A DNA stretch of 64,000 nucleotides. It comes from Bordetella bronchialis. GTDB taxonomy: Bacteria > Pseudomonadota > Gammaproteobacteria > Burkholderiales > Burkholderiaceae_B. Both the position numbers and the translations under genes were made by a program. The stretch covers positions 2,542,001 to 2,606,000 of the forward strand of contig NZ_CP016170.1 in the NCBI RefSeq assembly GCF_001676705.1, written 5' to 3'. Positions 8,601 through 17,338 of this stretch are shown here, piece after piece. The notes below the pieces were generated by a model. The model had not been told where the DNA came from and ran no database searches. It worked only from the letters and a program-made list of their open reading frames with translations. Within the stretch, counting starts at the first letter, position 1, and the number at the start of each line of letters is the position of its first letter.

Positions 8601-10584
8601 TCCTCGCGGGGGGCTCAAGGGGCGGGTGGACGAGTGCCATGGGCCTGTCCTCGTCTTCGAACCGGGGTTGTCCGTCGGCAGTGAAAGTCAGCGCGGCAGG
8701 GCTTTTGCCCTCGCAGTACCGCTGCCACACCGCCCGCAGGGCGTTCGCCAAGTGGCGTGCGTAGCGGGACGCGTCGCAAACCGGTGATGCCCGCAATACG
8801 CGGCGCAGGTTCGCGCGTATAGTGGCCAGGGCCTGCAAGTCCCCGGCGAGGTCCAGCACCCTGGCTCTGTACTGGTCCCAATCCTGCACGACCAGCTCGG
8901 GCATGCCAGCATTGACCAGGTGTGTCGCCGAATGTCGGCCCGCGAAAGTGGGACCTGGGAGCGTTACCACCGGCACTCCCATCAGAAGGGCCTCGCAGGT
9001 GGTCAGCCCCCCTGAATAGGGCCACGGATCCAGCGCAATGTCGATCTGGTTGTAGCACTGCAGCAGCTCGTGATGGACGGACTGCCCTTCCAGGCGTACC
9101 CGCTGCGGATCGATGCCATGCCTTTCGAGGATACCGACCACGCGCTGGCGCAGTTCCGCGCTGCCGTATGCGCCACCCTTCAGATACAGTCGCGACCCTG
9201 GTATGGCGTTCATCAGGGCCGCCCAATGGCTCAACACCACTTCATTGACCTTCGCGGGGTTATTGAAGCAGCCAAAAGTTATATGGCCATTCGTCAACGC
9301 GGGTAGGGGGCCGACCTCCGGCGCGTCGTCGGGTGGTAGGTAGCAGATATAGTCGTCAGGCATGCGGACGAGCTTTTCGGTATAGAAGTCGTCGCTTCCC
9401 GGAGGCGATTCGACGCAGTCCGTCAGCAGGTAATCAATCGCCTCCACGCCAGTGGTATTGATCAGCCCCCCTACCCACTTCATCAGGATAGGGGCGGGCT
9501 GCAGCGTCATAGTCCGTATGCGATTGCCCGCATTATGGCCCGCAAGGTCCATCAGGATATCGATGCCATCTTCCCTGATACGACGTGCCAGTTCCTCGTC
9601 GCGGATATTCGAGATCGATGTCCACCGCGTTGCGATCGCTTGCAGCCGCTGTGTGATCTTGTCCACGCGGTTGTTGGTCGTGTATAGGTACAGCTCGAAG
9701 CCCAGCTCGGCCAGATTTTCGAGCGCCGATGTGGTCATCGCGCCGACCGGGTGCTGGCGGAAGCCGTCGGAGAACATGCCCACGCGCAGCTTGCGTCCGG
9801 GCGACAGGTCGGCGGGGACGGGGCGCTGGACAGGCACTGCCGGAGCGAACCGCCGTGCCCACTCCTTGCAGCCTTCCAGAATGTCCAGCGGGCTGCGATC
9901 GGGCATGTAGTGCATGATCGTCAGCCAGTTCGATAGCGGCACGGGATCGGTCCGGGTCAGCGAGGCCGCCTTGCGGTAGCAGCGCTCCGCGTCCTCCAGC
10001 TGCCCCATGCCCCGCTTGATATTGCCCAGGTCGTTCCAGTGCGTGGCATCCTTTTCGGGGTCGCCGCTGTCGGTCTCGACCAGCTTCTCGGACAGGGCCG
10101 TCGCTTCCTCCATGCGGAACAGGCGGGTCAGCAGCTGCACCTTGAGGACCAGCGCGGGGGCATGGCCGGGCTTCTTCTCCAGCGTGCGGTCGATGTGGCG
10201 CAGGGCGGATTCGTTCCTGCTGCTCATGTAGTAGATCGTCGCGATCCCCTGGTGGGCGTCGGGGTCGTCCGGCTGCAGTTCCAGCGCGCGCTCGAAGTGC
10301 GCCTGGGCGCTGTCCTGCAGGCTCTGGGACAGGTCGATATAGCCAAGCATCACCCAGGGCTGGGCGTCGGCGGGATCGGCGTCCGCGGCCTTGCGCAGCG
10401 TGGCGCGCGCCTCGTCGAACTTGCCTTCGGTGCGCTGGCGCTGGCCCAGCTCCTTGAGTTCCCGCGCCGTGGCGGCCGCCTTGGATCTGCCGGCACGCGG
10501 GGCCCGGTCTTTTTTGTCGGCGGATGCCGGCGAGCGCCGGCCGGGGTTCAAAAGGGAAGATTTCGCCATCTCGCGCAGCCGCAT
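5686..10584 (-). CDS. Giant flagellin glycosyltransferase: TPR, SPINDLY/OGT, FkbM-like units, WecF-like domain
   Basis: A 1632-residue fusion. Residues about 45-230 are TPR helices. Residues about 260-635 are a SPINDLY-type O-GlcNAc transferase domain (FSDGFRQHPVG, DLAGHNAGNR, FGCFNNPAKV, DPWPYSGGLTTCEALLMGVP). Residues about 650-930 resemble an FkbM methyltransferase but lack its acidic motif. Residues about 1005-1245 are a better FkbM unit (VDIGANPIDGD, DWLKIDIQGGE). Residues about 1270-1580 match WecF, the Fuc4NAc transferase (VWVIWGGDLYG, FVGNSGDPGN, VMPLGYNCP). It lies downstream of fliC and just upstream of wecE, so a role in O-glycosylating flagellin is likely but inferred. The start at 10584 is uncertain; an alternative ATG is at 10569. 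GC falls toward the 3' half. Confidence 0.85.
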   Translation of the reverse strand: MRLREMAKSSLLNPGRRSPASADKKDRAPRAGRSKAAATARELKELGQRQRTEGKFDEARATLRKAADADPADAQPWVMLGYIDLSQSLQDSAQAHFERALELQPDDPDAHQGIATIYYMSSRNESALRHIDRTLEKKPGHAPALVLKVQLLTRLFRMEEATALSEKLVETDSGDPEKDATHWNDLGNIKRGMGQLEDAERCYRKAASLTRTDPVPLSNWLTIMHYMPDRSPLDILEGCKEWARRFAPAVPVQRPVPADLSPGRKLRVGMFSDGFRQHPVGAMTTSALENLAELGFELYLYTTNNRVDKITQRLQAIATRWTSISNIRDEELARRIREDGIDILMDLAGHNAGNRIRTMTLQPAPILMKWVGGLINTTGVEAIDYLLTDCVESPPGSDDFYTEKLVRMPDDYICYLPPDDAPEVGPLPALTNGHITFGCFNNPAKVNEVVLSHWAALMNAIPGSRLYLKGGAYGSAELRQRVVGILERHGIDPQRVRLEGQSVHHELLQCYNQIDIALDPWPYSGGLTTCEALLMGVPVVTLPGPTFAGRHSATHLVNAGMPELVVQDWDQYRARVLDLAGDLQALATIRANLRRVLRASPVCDASRYARHLANALRAVWQRYCEGKSPAALTFTADGQPRFEDEDRPMALVHPPLEPPARTAGRADETFEFTFQGRIVTLDHGLALVGGAMFESLSGHRALQTILIDPTAQLHDGAALVQGGQLDHYLSHVALGDGNPTQLNACLDAKLSGTLAPLAVQSPVLRQRATVLARVPIATNRLDNVDGLDRVEWLTLNPTHDNMKILEGAERLLSRALVVQVGVFFIDVFDRQPSLSDIAARLAHSGMRLLRVSDATYDTFFPQEGRMRGHYGSQLIGANAIFVPDENRMRTLDANEAVKLAFILHSAYGLQDAAYKVLHSVNIDMATRYLRANGWLDDGVPTIAASPSAEYAQPTGRLEYRPEASAVVISPSTTERPVPRTYPPGAAAAAPTTEPASVKPVSDRIQVVDIGANPIDGDPPYKSLLQAGKIDLVGFEPQEAALRKLNKHKSAFETYLPHAVGSGDEVTLYLCHAPGMTSTLRPNFKVLNQFQGYPVWAKILREARVRTRRLDDIAEVGTIDWLKIDIQGGELAVFKNGESKLRDTLVIQTEVNFIQLYEDQPLFAEIDQWMRAHGFMLHTLLEERRRLYAPYVLRGQIHQGLNQLTTADAVYIRDINTLEALTPEQRSKMATILHTAYGSVDLAQKILALNNTQPQESARRSAGTASANGKKRFMHLCYNNIHTQKLITLMEERSMHETFDHQIYIEKHRSIPGYDNDIADISYAEFFDGANDMQRLLNTALEGDVEAVYLHGLFFPWQKEFVLNLAGRKKVVWVIWGGDLYGPIREGKPMHDVVQHISAVATVLDGDYRLFCETYGERPRLDFTYPASQDFRSIPIPPKKSKTIFVGNSGDPGNMHAEILDILARKSDIETYEIVMPLGYNCPAPYYQLLKEKLESFEGRLKARLLTKFLAPEEYFVELARAECLITAHHRQQAIGNLRASLFFGNKTILRRTISFNGLPRKNPSWEMLVDQVGAQAIDYEHFVACKAMSDLRAPTGKSLKVQQERLLNAHGIEATREMLKKQFNAATALPHK

Positions 10585-10674
10585 AGAACAATGATCCGGG
10601 GAAGCTTACCCGTGGACCCATGCAGGCAATTGGCCGTTGAACGCGTGAAATCCCCGTCAGTTCCCGCCACAATG

Positions 10675-10700
10675 AAAAAACCCCCGGCCGGGGCCGGGGG
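10675..10700 (-). terminator. Intrinsic terminator of fliC
   Basis: On the minus strand a GC-only stem (CCCCCGGCC paired with GGCCGGGGG) is followed directly by six T residues, 60 bases after the fliC stop. It separates fliC from the glycosyltransferase gene, which then needs read-through or its own promoter. Confidence 0.88.
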
Positions 10701-10760
10701 TCTTGAACGGACACGCCTTGCGGCGCGTCCGGCGATCCGAACTTATCGATCCGTCGCGAA

Positions 10761-12446
10761 TTAACGCAGCAGCGACAGAACCGATTGCGGGACCTGGTTG
10801 GCTTGCGCCAGCACCGCGGTACCAGCCTGTTGCAGGATCTGGGCACGGGTCATGTTCGACACTTCGGTCGCGTAGTCGGCGTCTTGAATACGCGAACGGG
10901 CGTCGGACAGGTTGTTGACCGTGTTGTTCAGGTTGGCGATGGTCGACTCGAAGCGGTTCTGGATGGCACCCAGGTCGCTGCGCAGCGAATCCACGTCCGA
11001 CAGGGCCTGGTCCAGGGCGGCCAGCGGGTTGCTGGTCAGCTTGCCGGCGCTGGTCGTCTTGGTGGTCAGGTGGCCAGCCGAGTCGATGTAGACGGCGTCG
11101 CCCACATTTTCTTCGTACTTGGTGCCGTCCACGGCGGCGTCGGTGCTCTTGACGGTGACCGAACCGGTGTCGGGATCGACGCTGTAGACCGTGTCGTACG
11201 TCGAGATGTTGGTGAAGTCGCCCTCATTGTCGACGAACGTGTCGCTCGACTTGCCGGTGGCGTCGAACGTGACCGTCGCCTTCAGCAGGCCGTCCTGGTA
11301 GTCGATCTTCGAACCAGCAGCGGTGTTGGTCTTCAGGTCGGTCAGGACGCTGTCCTTCGAGGCCGTGGCGGTGTAGGTCACCGAGCCGGCGCCGTCGTTC
11401 GAGTACTCCGTGCCGCCAATGGTCACCTTGGAACCGGCGACACCGTTCGCGAACAGGTCGTCCAGCGTGGCTTGCGTGGCGCCGCCCGAGGTGTCGTTGG
11501 TGGTCAGCTCGCCGCCAGCGGTCAGGTACGCCTTCTGGCCGCCGATGGTCAGGTTGCCGCTGGAGTCGACTTCGAAGGTCGCCACGGCGCCGTTGGTGGC
11601 GTCGTAGGTGCCCGTCACCTTGCCGGAGGTCGGCAGGTAGCTGCTGGTGATGGCCGAGACGTCGGTGGCGTTGGTGGTGTCCAGCGTGGCTTCGTAAGAG
11701 AAGTTGCCCGACGCGGCGTGGTACGTGTATTCGACGTCCGTCGCGCCACCTTCGATCGTGACCTTGTCGCCGTCGTTCAGCTTGGCGAAGGCCTGGTCGG
11801 CCGTCACGGCGTCGAACTGCGTGGTCACCGTGTAGGTGTTGGCGCCCGCGGCGGTGTTGCCGCCGGCGGCGACCAGGTCGCTGACCGTGGCGGTGCGGTT
11901 CTGCGTCGTGCCCGTGCCGTTGATGTTGAAACCATCCAGGCCCAGGGACTTGGAGGTGATGCCCTTCAGGCTGATGTTGATGGTCTGGCCGTCGTTGGCG
12001 CCAACCTGGATGCTCAGGTTCTGGTCCTTGGCCAGCACGTTCACGCCGTTGAACTGGGTCTGGGCGGACACGCGGTCGATTTCGTCCAGGCGCTGCTGGA
12101 TTTCAGCCTGGATCGAATCCAGGTCGGACTGGGAGTTCGTGCCGTTGGTGGCTTGAACGGTCAGTTCGCGGATGCGCTGCAGGTTGTTGTTGATTTCGTT
12201 CAGGGCGCCTTCCGTCGTTTGCGCGATGGAGATGCCGTCGTTGGCGTTGCGGGCAGCCTGGGTCAGGCCGTTCACGTTCGCCGTAAAGCGGTTGGCAATT
12301 GCCTGACCAGCGGCGTCGTCCTTGGCGCTGTTGATACGCAGGCCGGAGGACAGGCGCTCGATCGCAGAGCCCAGGGCCGACTGCGAGTTGTTCAGGTTGT
12401 TTTGAGCAACCAGAGAAAGATAGTTGGTATTGATCACTGCAGCCAT
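10761..12446 (-). CDS. fliC: Flagellin
   Basis: Filament subunit exported through the flagellar type III system. The conserved N-terminal D0/D1 region ([37 protein letters not shown]) and C-terminal D1/D0 region ([20 protein letters not shown], ending [10 protein letters not shown]) flank a variable centre of roughly 300 residues. That centre is rich in Thr, Ser, Asp and Gly, as expected of surface-exposed D2/D3 domains and of O-glycan acceptors. At 561 residues it is long for a Bordetella-type flagellin. It has its own FliA-type promoter and intrinsic terminator, and is transcribed toward the glycosylation genes. Confidence 0.97.
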   Translation of the reverse strand: MAAVINTNYLSLVAQNNLNNSQSALGSAIERLSSGLRINSAKDDAAGQAIANRFTANVNGLTQAARNANDGISIAQTTEGALNEINNNLQRIRELTVQATNGTNSQSDLDSIQAEIQQRLDEIDRVSAQTQFNGVNVLAKDQNLSIQVGANDGQTINISLKGITSKSLGLDGFNINGTGTTQNRTATVSDLVAAGGNTAAGANTYTVTTQFDAVTADQAFAKLNDGDKVTIEGGATDVEYTYHAASGNFSYEATLDTTNATDVSAITSSYLPTSGKVTGTYDATNGAVATFEVDSSGNLTIGGQKAYLTAGGELTTNDTSGGATQATLDDLFANGVAGSKVTIGGTEYSNDGAGSVTYTATASKDSVLTDLKTNTAAGSKIDYQDGLLKATVTFDATGKSSDTFVDNEGDFTNISTYDTVYSVDPDTGSVTVKSTDAAVDGTKYEENVGDAVYIDSAGHLTTKTTSAGKLTSNPLAALDQALSDVDSLRSDLGAIQNRFESTIANLNNTVNNLSDARSRIQDADYATEVSNMTRAQILQQAGTAVLAQANQVPQSVLSLLR

Positions 12447-12554
12447 GAATAGCTCCCAAGAGAGAAAGGCTTCTTCAAACCGGGCAGCCAGGCCGCCCTG
12501 CGGGCACGGTATCGTCCACCGGAGAGATGGGCCGCATGCCGCGCCGCTGACTGG

Positions 12555-12581
12555 GTAACGGCAAGCCGGCGTAAACCTTTA
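12555..12581 (-). promoter_or_regulatory. FliA (sigma-28) promoter of fliC
   Basis: The minus strand reads TAAA, 15 bases, then GCCGTTAC, close to the sigma-28 consensus TAAA-N15-GCCGATAA. It lies about 110 bases upstream of the fliC start. The flgM promoter of this window has the same -35 and -10 elements and a similar spacer. Confidence 0.85.
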
Positions 12582-12639
12582 GGGGGAGGGGGAGCGAAAA
12601 ATTTCCATATGTGGCACAGCGGACCCGGGCGGCGGCGCC

Positions 12640-13395
12640 TCAGGCTATGGAGGCCACCCGGACATCTTCCGGCAATTGCTGCCAGGCGCCTTCCTTCAGC
12701 CTGGCGCGCAGCCGGCCCATGGCCTGGGAGCGAAGCTGGCACACCCGCGCCTCGGTCACGCCCATGACCGCGCCGACTTCCTTCAGATTGAGCCCCTGCT
12801 CGTAGCACAGGGATAGCAGCAGCTTCTCGCGCTCGGGGAGGGCGGCGATGGCCTCGGCCAGGGCGCTGCGGAAGTCTTCCGCCAGCAAGGCCTCCAGCGG
12901 ATTGCCGGACCCGGACGTCTCTGCGGCGCCGGCGGCCCAGTCGCCGTCGCGGCCTTCGCCGGCGTTTTCCGAGCCGAAGTCCTCGTAATGGACGATCTGC
13001 GCTCCCTGCGCGTCATAGAGCAATTGATGGTATTCGCCCAGGGGCAGCTCCAGGTGTCCGGCGATTTCCGCCTCGCTGGGCGGGCGCATCAGCTGTTGCG
13101 TGAGCTGCGCGATGGCCTGGTCGATGCGCTTGGCCTTGCTGCGCACGCTGCGCGGCAGCCAGTCCTGGTTGCGCAATTCATCCAGCATGGCGCCGCGGAT
13201 GCGCGCCGTCGCGTAGGTCTCGAACTGGGCGTCCGCCACCTCCTGGTAGCGGCGGGCCGCATCCAGCAGACCGATCATCCCCGCCTGGATCAGGTCGTCC
13301 AGTTCCACGCTGGCGGGCAGGCGCGCCAGCAGTTGCAGGGCCAGCTTGCGCACCAGGGGGGCGTACTCAGCCAGGCGATCTTCGGAAAGGGGCAT
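12640..13395 (-). CDS. fliA: Flagellar sigma factor sigma-28
   Basis: RNA polymerase sigma factor for late flagellar and chemotaxis genes, held inactive by FlgM until the hook is complete. It has 251 residues, typical of FliA. Region 2 is visible at LDDLIQAGMIGLLDAARRY and FETYATARIRGAMLDELR; region 4 at LPEREKLLLSLCYEQGLNLKEVGAVMGVTEARVCQLRSQ. It lies just upstream of fliC on the same strand, and the fliC promoter sits in the gap between them. Both flanking promoter regions contain candidate control sites. Confidence 0.96.
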   Translation of the reverse strand: MPLSEDRLAEYAPLVRKLALQLLARLPASVELDDLIQAGMIGLLDAARRYQEVADAQFETYATARIRGAMLDELRNQDWLPRSVRSKAKRIDQAIAQLTQQLMRPPSEAEIAGHLELPLGEYHQLLYDAQGAQIVHYEDFGSENAGEGRDGDWAAGAAETSGSGNPLEALLAEDFRSALAEAIAALPEREKLLLSLCYEQGLNLKEVGAVMGVTEARVCQLRSQAMGRLRARLKEGAWQQLPEDVRVASIA

Positions 13396-13817
13396 TGCAC
13401 TCGACTAGAAGGTTGACCCGTCGCCCGCCACGTTGTGGTGTTGCCTGCGCGCGACATCGTTAGGTCTGGCGGTCCGACCAGCCAGACTCATCCCGAAACC
13501 ATGTTTCACCTTGCATTGTGAGTACTTCGCCACGTTTCATTGGCACAAAGACACAAGCTTTCTAATGGTTGTTTACGGAATTGCCTTACACTCACAAAAG
13601 TCTTTGTTGCTATATATGTCCTTTCGGTGCGATATTTCACTTGTTCCAAAGATTTGTCATGTCTGTCACACAAAATGACATTGCGCATGGTAAATTGTAT
13701 GACTTGTTGGAACAAACGAAATATTTAGACATTTGTTGCACTCCCGTAGTAACCCAGCCGGCACGGGGGTCGGCTGGTCCCAGGACAGAACCGAAATAGT
13801 GAACAAGGGATATTCCG
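13396..13817. promoter_or_regulatory. AT-rich divergent control region of fliA and flhDC
   Basis: A 422-base non-coding stretch, markedly AT-rich from about 13540 to 13740 against a GC-rich background. This suits the flagellar master-operon promoter, a usual target of global regulators and nucleoid proteins. A perfect 7-base inverted repeat (CCAGCCG / CGGCTGG, 13754-13777) lies about 40 bases before flhD and would form a hairpin in the leader. Small open frames inside it have no coding character. Confidence 0.6.
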
Positions 13818-14141
13818 ATGAAACAGCCTGAGAACACTTTGCTCGCCGACATTCGAGAAGTGAACCTGTCCTACCTGCTCCTCGCGCAGCGCATGCTGCG
13901 CGATGATTATGCGGCTTCCATGTTCCGCCTGGGCTTCAGCGAACAGGTGGCGGACATCCTGATGCGGCTGTCGCCGGCGCAACTGGTCAAGCTGGCCAGC
14001 TCCAGTTCCTTGCTGTGCCGCTTCCGCTTCGACGACTACAGCCTGTTGTCGGCGCTGACGCACGACGTACTGGGCGGGGCCCTGCAACAGGCCCACGCGA
14101 CCATCCTGCTGGCCAAGCAGCCCGTCGAGCAGCTGGCCTGA
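13818..14141 (+). CDS. flhD: Flagellar master regulator subunit FlhD
   Basis: With FlhC this forms the activator of class II flagellar promoters. The protein has 107 residues, near the 110-119 usual for FlhD, and starts with the characteristic [20 protein letters not shown]. The ATG is preceded by AAGGGA. flhC follows after 22 bases in the same operon. Its long AT-rich leader points to heavy transcriptional control. The betaproteobacterial homologues in Bordetella are also called frlA. Confidence 0.95.
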   Translation: MKQPENTLLADIREVNLSYLLLAQRMLRDDYAASMFRLGFSEQVADILMRLSPAQLVKLASSSSLLCRFRFDDYSLLSALTHDVLGGALQQAHATILLAKQPVEQLA

Positions 14142-14163
14142 TCTTTCTTATCCCGCAAAGGTC

Positions 14164-14820
14164 ATGGCTATCAAAAGCGTTTCCCAAGAAGCCGACGAGA
14201 TTCTGCTGGCCAGCGCCATGATCGGTCTCGGCGCCCGCCTCCAGGTCCTGGAGTCGGAAACCAGCCTGAGCCACGACCGGCTCGCGCGGCTGTACCGCGA
14301 GATCCGCGGTTGCTCGCCCCCGAAGGGGATGCTGCCGTTCTCGGTGGACTGGTTCATGACCTGGCTGCCGAACATCCATTCGTCCCTGTTCTACAACGTC
14401 TATAAGTTCCTCAACGAGCACACCGGCAGCAAGGGCGTGCGGGCCATCATCGATGCCTACCGCCTGTACCTGGAGCATGCCGGCGTGGCCGATCCGGAGC
14501 AGGGCGAGCCCGTGCTGAGCTTCACCCGGGCCTGGATGCTGGTGCGCTTCTTCGACGGCAAGATGCTGCAATTGTCGGAATGCCGGCAGTGCGGGGGGCA
14601 TTTCATCGCCCACGCGCACGATCCGCGCGCCGATTTCGTCTGCGCCATCTGCCGTCCGCCCCCACGAGCGGGCAAGACGCGCGCGGCGGCCAAGGAGCGG
14701 GCCGGCCGGCGCGCCATGCCGGCGGCCGGAGCCGCCGTGCCGGCAGCCCCCACGGCGAGCGCGGCGGTGGCCGGTGCCGCGGCGGCCAATGCCGCGGCGG
14801 CCGATGCCGTCGGTTTGTGA
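14164..14820 (+). CDS. flhC: Flagellar master regulator subunit FlhC
   Basis: DNA-contacting partner of FlhD in the FlhD4C2 activator. The zinc site is visible as ECRQCGGHF followed by FVCAICRPP, the four-cysteine arrangement of FlhC. The core through about residue 180 is canonical. The last 40 residues are an Ala-rich low-complexity tail with repeated AAAANAAAAD-like units that is not needed for the fold and looks like simple-repeat expansion. 218 residues against about 190 in enterics. Confidence 0.95.
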   Translation: MAIKSVSQEADEILLASAMIGLGARLQVLESETSLSHDRLARLYREIRGCSPPKGMLPFSVDWFMTWLPNIHSSLFYNVYKFLNEHTGSKGVRAIIDAYRLYLEHAGVADPEQGEPVLSFTRAWMLVRFFDGKMLQLSECRQCGGHFIAHAHDPRADFVCAICRPPPRAGKTRAAAKERAGRRAMPAAGAAVPAAPTASAAVAGAAAANAAAADAVGL

Positions 14821-14943
14821 GCCTCTTGCGCTCAATAACCCCAAAAGCCCCTGAAAATTCCCCGTAAACCACGCTTTCACGGCGACGGTCCCGGGGGATG
14901 ATGGGCGCCTGGGTAATACATCTATGCTTGGCAGGGGCCTGAT

Positions 14944-15816
14944 GTGCTGATTGTTATTGGTTATCTCGTGGTGATCGTGTCCGTCGTGGGCAGCTTCGTT
15001 GCCCTGGGCGGCCATATGGGCGCGCTGTACCAGCCTTTCGAGTTCACGCTCATCGCGGGCGCGGCGGCCGGCGCCTTCCTGGCGGGCAATAGCCGCAAGT
15101 CGCTGCAGCTGATCAAAAGCGCGGTGCCCAATGCGCTGCGCGGCGCCCGCTACAACAAGGACGTGTACATGGAACTCATGTCCTTGATGTACGTGATCCT
15201 GAACAAGGCGCGCCGCGAGGGCCTGATGGCCGTCGAGTCGCACATCGAGGATCCGGCTTCCAGCCCCATCTTCACGGAATGCCCGCGCATCATGAAGGAC
15301 GAGAAGCTGATGGAGTTTCTCACCGACTACCTGCGCATCATGATCAGCGGCAACATGAGCTCCTTCGAGATCGAGACGCTCATGGACGAGGAAATCGAAA
15401 CCTTCCGCCACGAGCGCCAGGTGCCGGTGCTGGCGCTGCAGAACGTCGCCGACGCCATGCCCGCCTTCGGCATCGTGGCCGCGGTGCTGGGCGTGATCAA
15501 GGCGCTGGCGGCGGTCGACCAGCCGCCCGCCGTGCTGGGCGACCTGATCTCCAAGGCCATGGTGGGGACCTTCCTGGGCATCCTGCTGGCCTACGGTTTC
15601 GTCGGGCCGCTGGCCTCGCGCGTGGATCGCCAGACCAGCGAGGCGGTCAAGATCCTGGAATGCATCAAGACCACGCTGCTGGCCAGCATGAACGGCTATC
15701 CGCCGCAACTGGCGGTGGAGTTCGGCCGCAAGGTCCTGTTCTCCGGCGTGCGTCCGTCGTTCGCCGAACTGGAAGAGCACGTCCGCCAGGCCAAGACCTC
15801 CACCTCCAAGGCTTGA
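14944..15816 (+). CDS. motA: Flagellar motor stator protein MotA
   Basis: Inner-membrane stator subunit that with MotB conducts protons to drive rotation. 290 residues with the expected four membrane segments: two near the N-terminus (LIVIGYLVVIVSVVGSFVAL and the FEFTLIAGAAAGAFLAG region) and two in the C-terminal half (PAFGIVAAVLGVIKAL, MVGTFLGILLAYGFVGPL). The charged cytoplasmic loop that contacts FliG lies between them. The start is GTG at 14944. motB follows after 15 bases. Confidence 0.96.
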   Translation: MLIVIGYLVVIVSVVGSFVALGGHMGALYQPFEFTLIAGAAAGAFLAGNSRKSLQLIKSAVPNALRGARYNKDVYMELMSLMYVILNKARREGLMAVESHIEDPASSPIFTECPRIMKDEKLMEFLTDYLRIMISGNMSSFEIETLMDEEIETFRHERQVPVLALQNVADAMPAFGIVAAVLGVIKALAAVDQPPAVLGDLISKAMVGTFLGILLAYGFVGPLASRVDRQTSEAVKILECIKTTLLASMNGYPPQLAVEFGRKVLFSGVRPSFAELEEHVRQAKTSTSKA

Positions 15817-15831
15817 CGGGGATCCTGTCGC

Positions 15832-16917
15832 ATGGCTCCAGTCAATAACCATCGGGTGGTGATCCGGCGCAAGAAGGGCGCGCATGGCGGGCACCACGGC
15901 GGCAGCTGGAAGATCGCCTACGCCGACTTCATCACCGCGATGATGGCGTTCTTCCTGGTGATGTGGCTGATCAGCGTGGTGCCGCGCGAAGAGCTCAAGG
16001 GCATCGCCGAATACTTCCGCATGCCCCTGCGGGTCGCCCTGACCGGCGGGCCCAGCAATTCCGCCGAGACCAGCGCGATCCCGGGCGGCGGCGTCGATCC
16101 CTTGCGCAGCGAGGGCGACGTGCGGCGCGCCGACGGCAATCGCGTCGAGGCCCAGGTGCAGGGCGACGAGGCGCAGCGCCGCGACCAGCGCCGCCTGGAA
16201 GATCTGCAGAAGCGCCTGAACAACCTGATCGAAAACAGCCCGGTCCTGAAGAATTTCCGGCCGCAGCTGCTGATCGACATGACCACCGAAGGCCTGCGCA
16301 TCCAGATCATCGACAACAAGAACCGGCCGATGTTCGCCACGGGCTCGGCGGAGGTCCAGCCCTATATGCGCGACATCCTGCGCGAACTGGGTCCGGTGCT
16401 GAACGAGATTCCCAACAAGATCAGTATCTCCGGCCATACCGACGCCACCCAGTACGCGCGCGGCGAGCGTGCCTACAGCAACTGGGAGCTGTCCGCGGAC
16501 CGTGCCAATGCGTCCCGGCAGGAGCTCGTGGCCGGCGGCATGAACGAGACCAAGGTCGCGCGGGTGATGGGCCTGTCTTCCAGCGTCAGCCTGGTTAAGG
16601 ATGACCCCTATGCTGCCGTTAATAGACGCATCAGCCTGGTGGTGTTGAACCGGGCCACGCAGCAACGGCTGGAGCGCGAGAACGCGTCGGCGGCGGATAT
16701 CTCGGCCGCCGATGCCAGGCAGGTTGGCAGCGGGCTGGTGCGCTCGGCGCCCGCGCCGGGCCGCAATAGCGGCGTGGTCCAGGAAGTGCCGTCGTCCGGG
16801 CAAGGGTCCGGCGCGACGGGGGCCGGTTCCGCCACGACGGGACAGGGGGCGGCGCCAGGGGCCGTGGTGACGCAAGCCGGAACGACGGTCATCGTGCCGG
16901 TCCGCCCCGCACAATAG
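15832..16917 (+). CDS. motB: Flagellar motor stator protein MotB
   Basis: Peptidoglycan-anchored stator subunit. One N-terminal membrane helix carries the proton-binding Asp in WKIAYADFITAMMAFFLVMW. The plug and linker follow, then an OmpA-like peptidoglycan-binding domain (FATGSAEVQPYMRDIL, ISISGHTDATQY, NWELSADRAN, NRRISLVVLN). The last 70 residues are a Gly/Ala/Ser-rich tail of no clear fold. It lies between motA and a cheY-like gene in one apparent mot-che operon. Confidence 0.96.
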   Translation: MAPVNNHRVVIRRKKGAHGGHHGGSWKIAYADFITAMMAFFLVMWLISVVPREELKGIAEYFRMPLRVALTGGPSNSAETSAIPGGGVDPLRSEGDVRRADGNRVEAQVQGDEAQRRDQRRLEDLQKRLNNLIENSPVLKNFRPQLLIDMTTEGLRIQIIDNKNRPMFATGSAEVQPYMRDILRELGPVLNEIPNKISISGHTDATQYARGERAYSNWELSADRANASRQELVAGGMNETKVARVMGLSSSVSLVKDDPYAAVNRRISLVVLNRATQQRLERENASAADISAADARQVGSGLVRSAPAPGRNSGVVQEVPSSGQGSGATGAGSATTGQGAAPGAVVTQAGTTVIVPVRPAQ

Positions 16918-16930
16918 GAGTAGTTCGACC

Positions 16931-17323
16931 ATGACGGCGACGATATTGGTCGCGGACGATTCCGCGACGATGCGCATGATTGTCCAGGCCACCCTGACGG
17001 GTGCCGGCTGGAAGGTGCTGGCCGCCGGCAACGGCAAGGATGCGCTGGCGCTGGCGATGGAGCAGGCCGAGCCGGTGGACCTGGTGGTGAGCGACTGGAA
17101 TATGCCGGTCATGGGCGGCCTGGACCTGATACGCGGCCTGCGCCAGGTGGATCGCTACGAGGAAGTTCCCGTCCTGGTGCTGACCACCGAGGACGACGTG
17201 GAAAGCAAGACCGCCGCGCGCGACCTGGGCGTGTGCGGCTGGCTGCAGAAGCCGGTCGATCCGGACTTGTTGATAGAGATGGCGTCGGAGCTCCTGGGGC
17301 AACCCGGCGAGCCTTCGCATTGA
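16931..17323 (+). CDS. CheY-like single-domain response regulator
   Basis: A 130-residue receiver domain with the acidic pair in VADDSATMRMIV, the phospho-acceptor Asp in [12 protein letters not shown], the Thr in VLVLTTEDD and the Lys in LQKPVDP. It is one of two stand-alone receivers in the window; the other, at 23778, sits next to cheZ and is the likelier motor-binding CheY. This copy lies between motB and cheA and may be a phosphate sink or an alternative output for CheA. Confidence 0.9.
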   Translation: MTATILVADDSATMRMIVQATLTGAGWKVLAAGNGKDALALAMEQAEPVDLVVSDWNMPVMGGLDLIRGLRQVDRYEEVPVLVLTTEDDVESKTAARDLGVCGWLQKPVDPDLLIEMASELLGQPGEPSH

Positions 17324-17338
17324 GAAGAGAAGGGCGTC

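Noticed and set aside
10785..12452. 555-residue open frame antisense to fliC
   Set aside because: Gly/Val/Arg/Asp-biased shadow of a strongly coding gene; no family resemblance.
13987..17112. 1041-residue open frame antisense to flhD-flhC-motA-motB
   Set aside because: It spans four well-supported genes on the other strand and has shadow-type composition.
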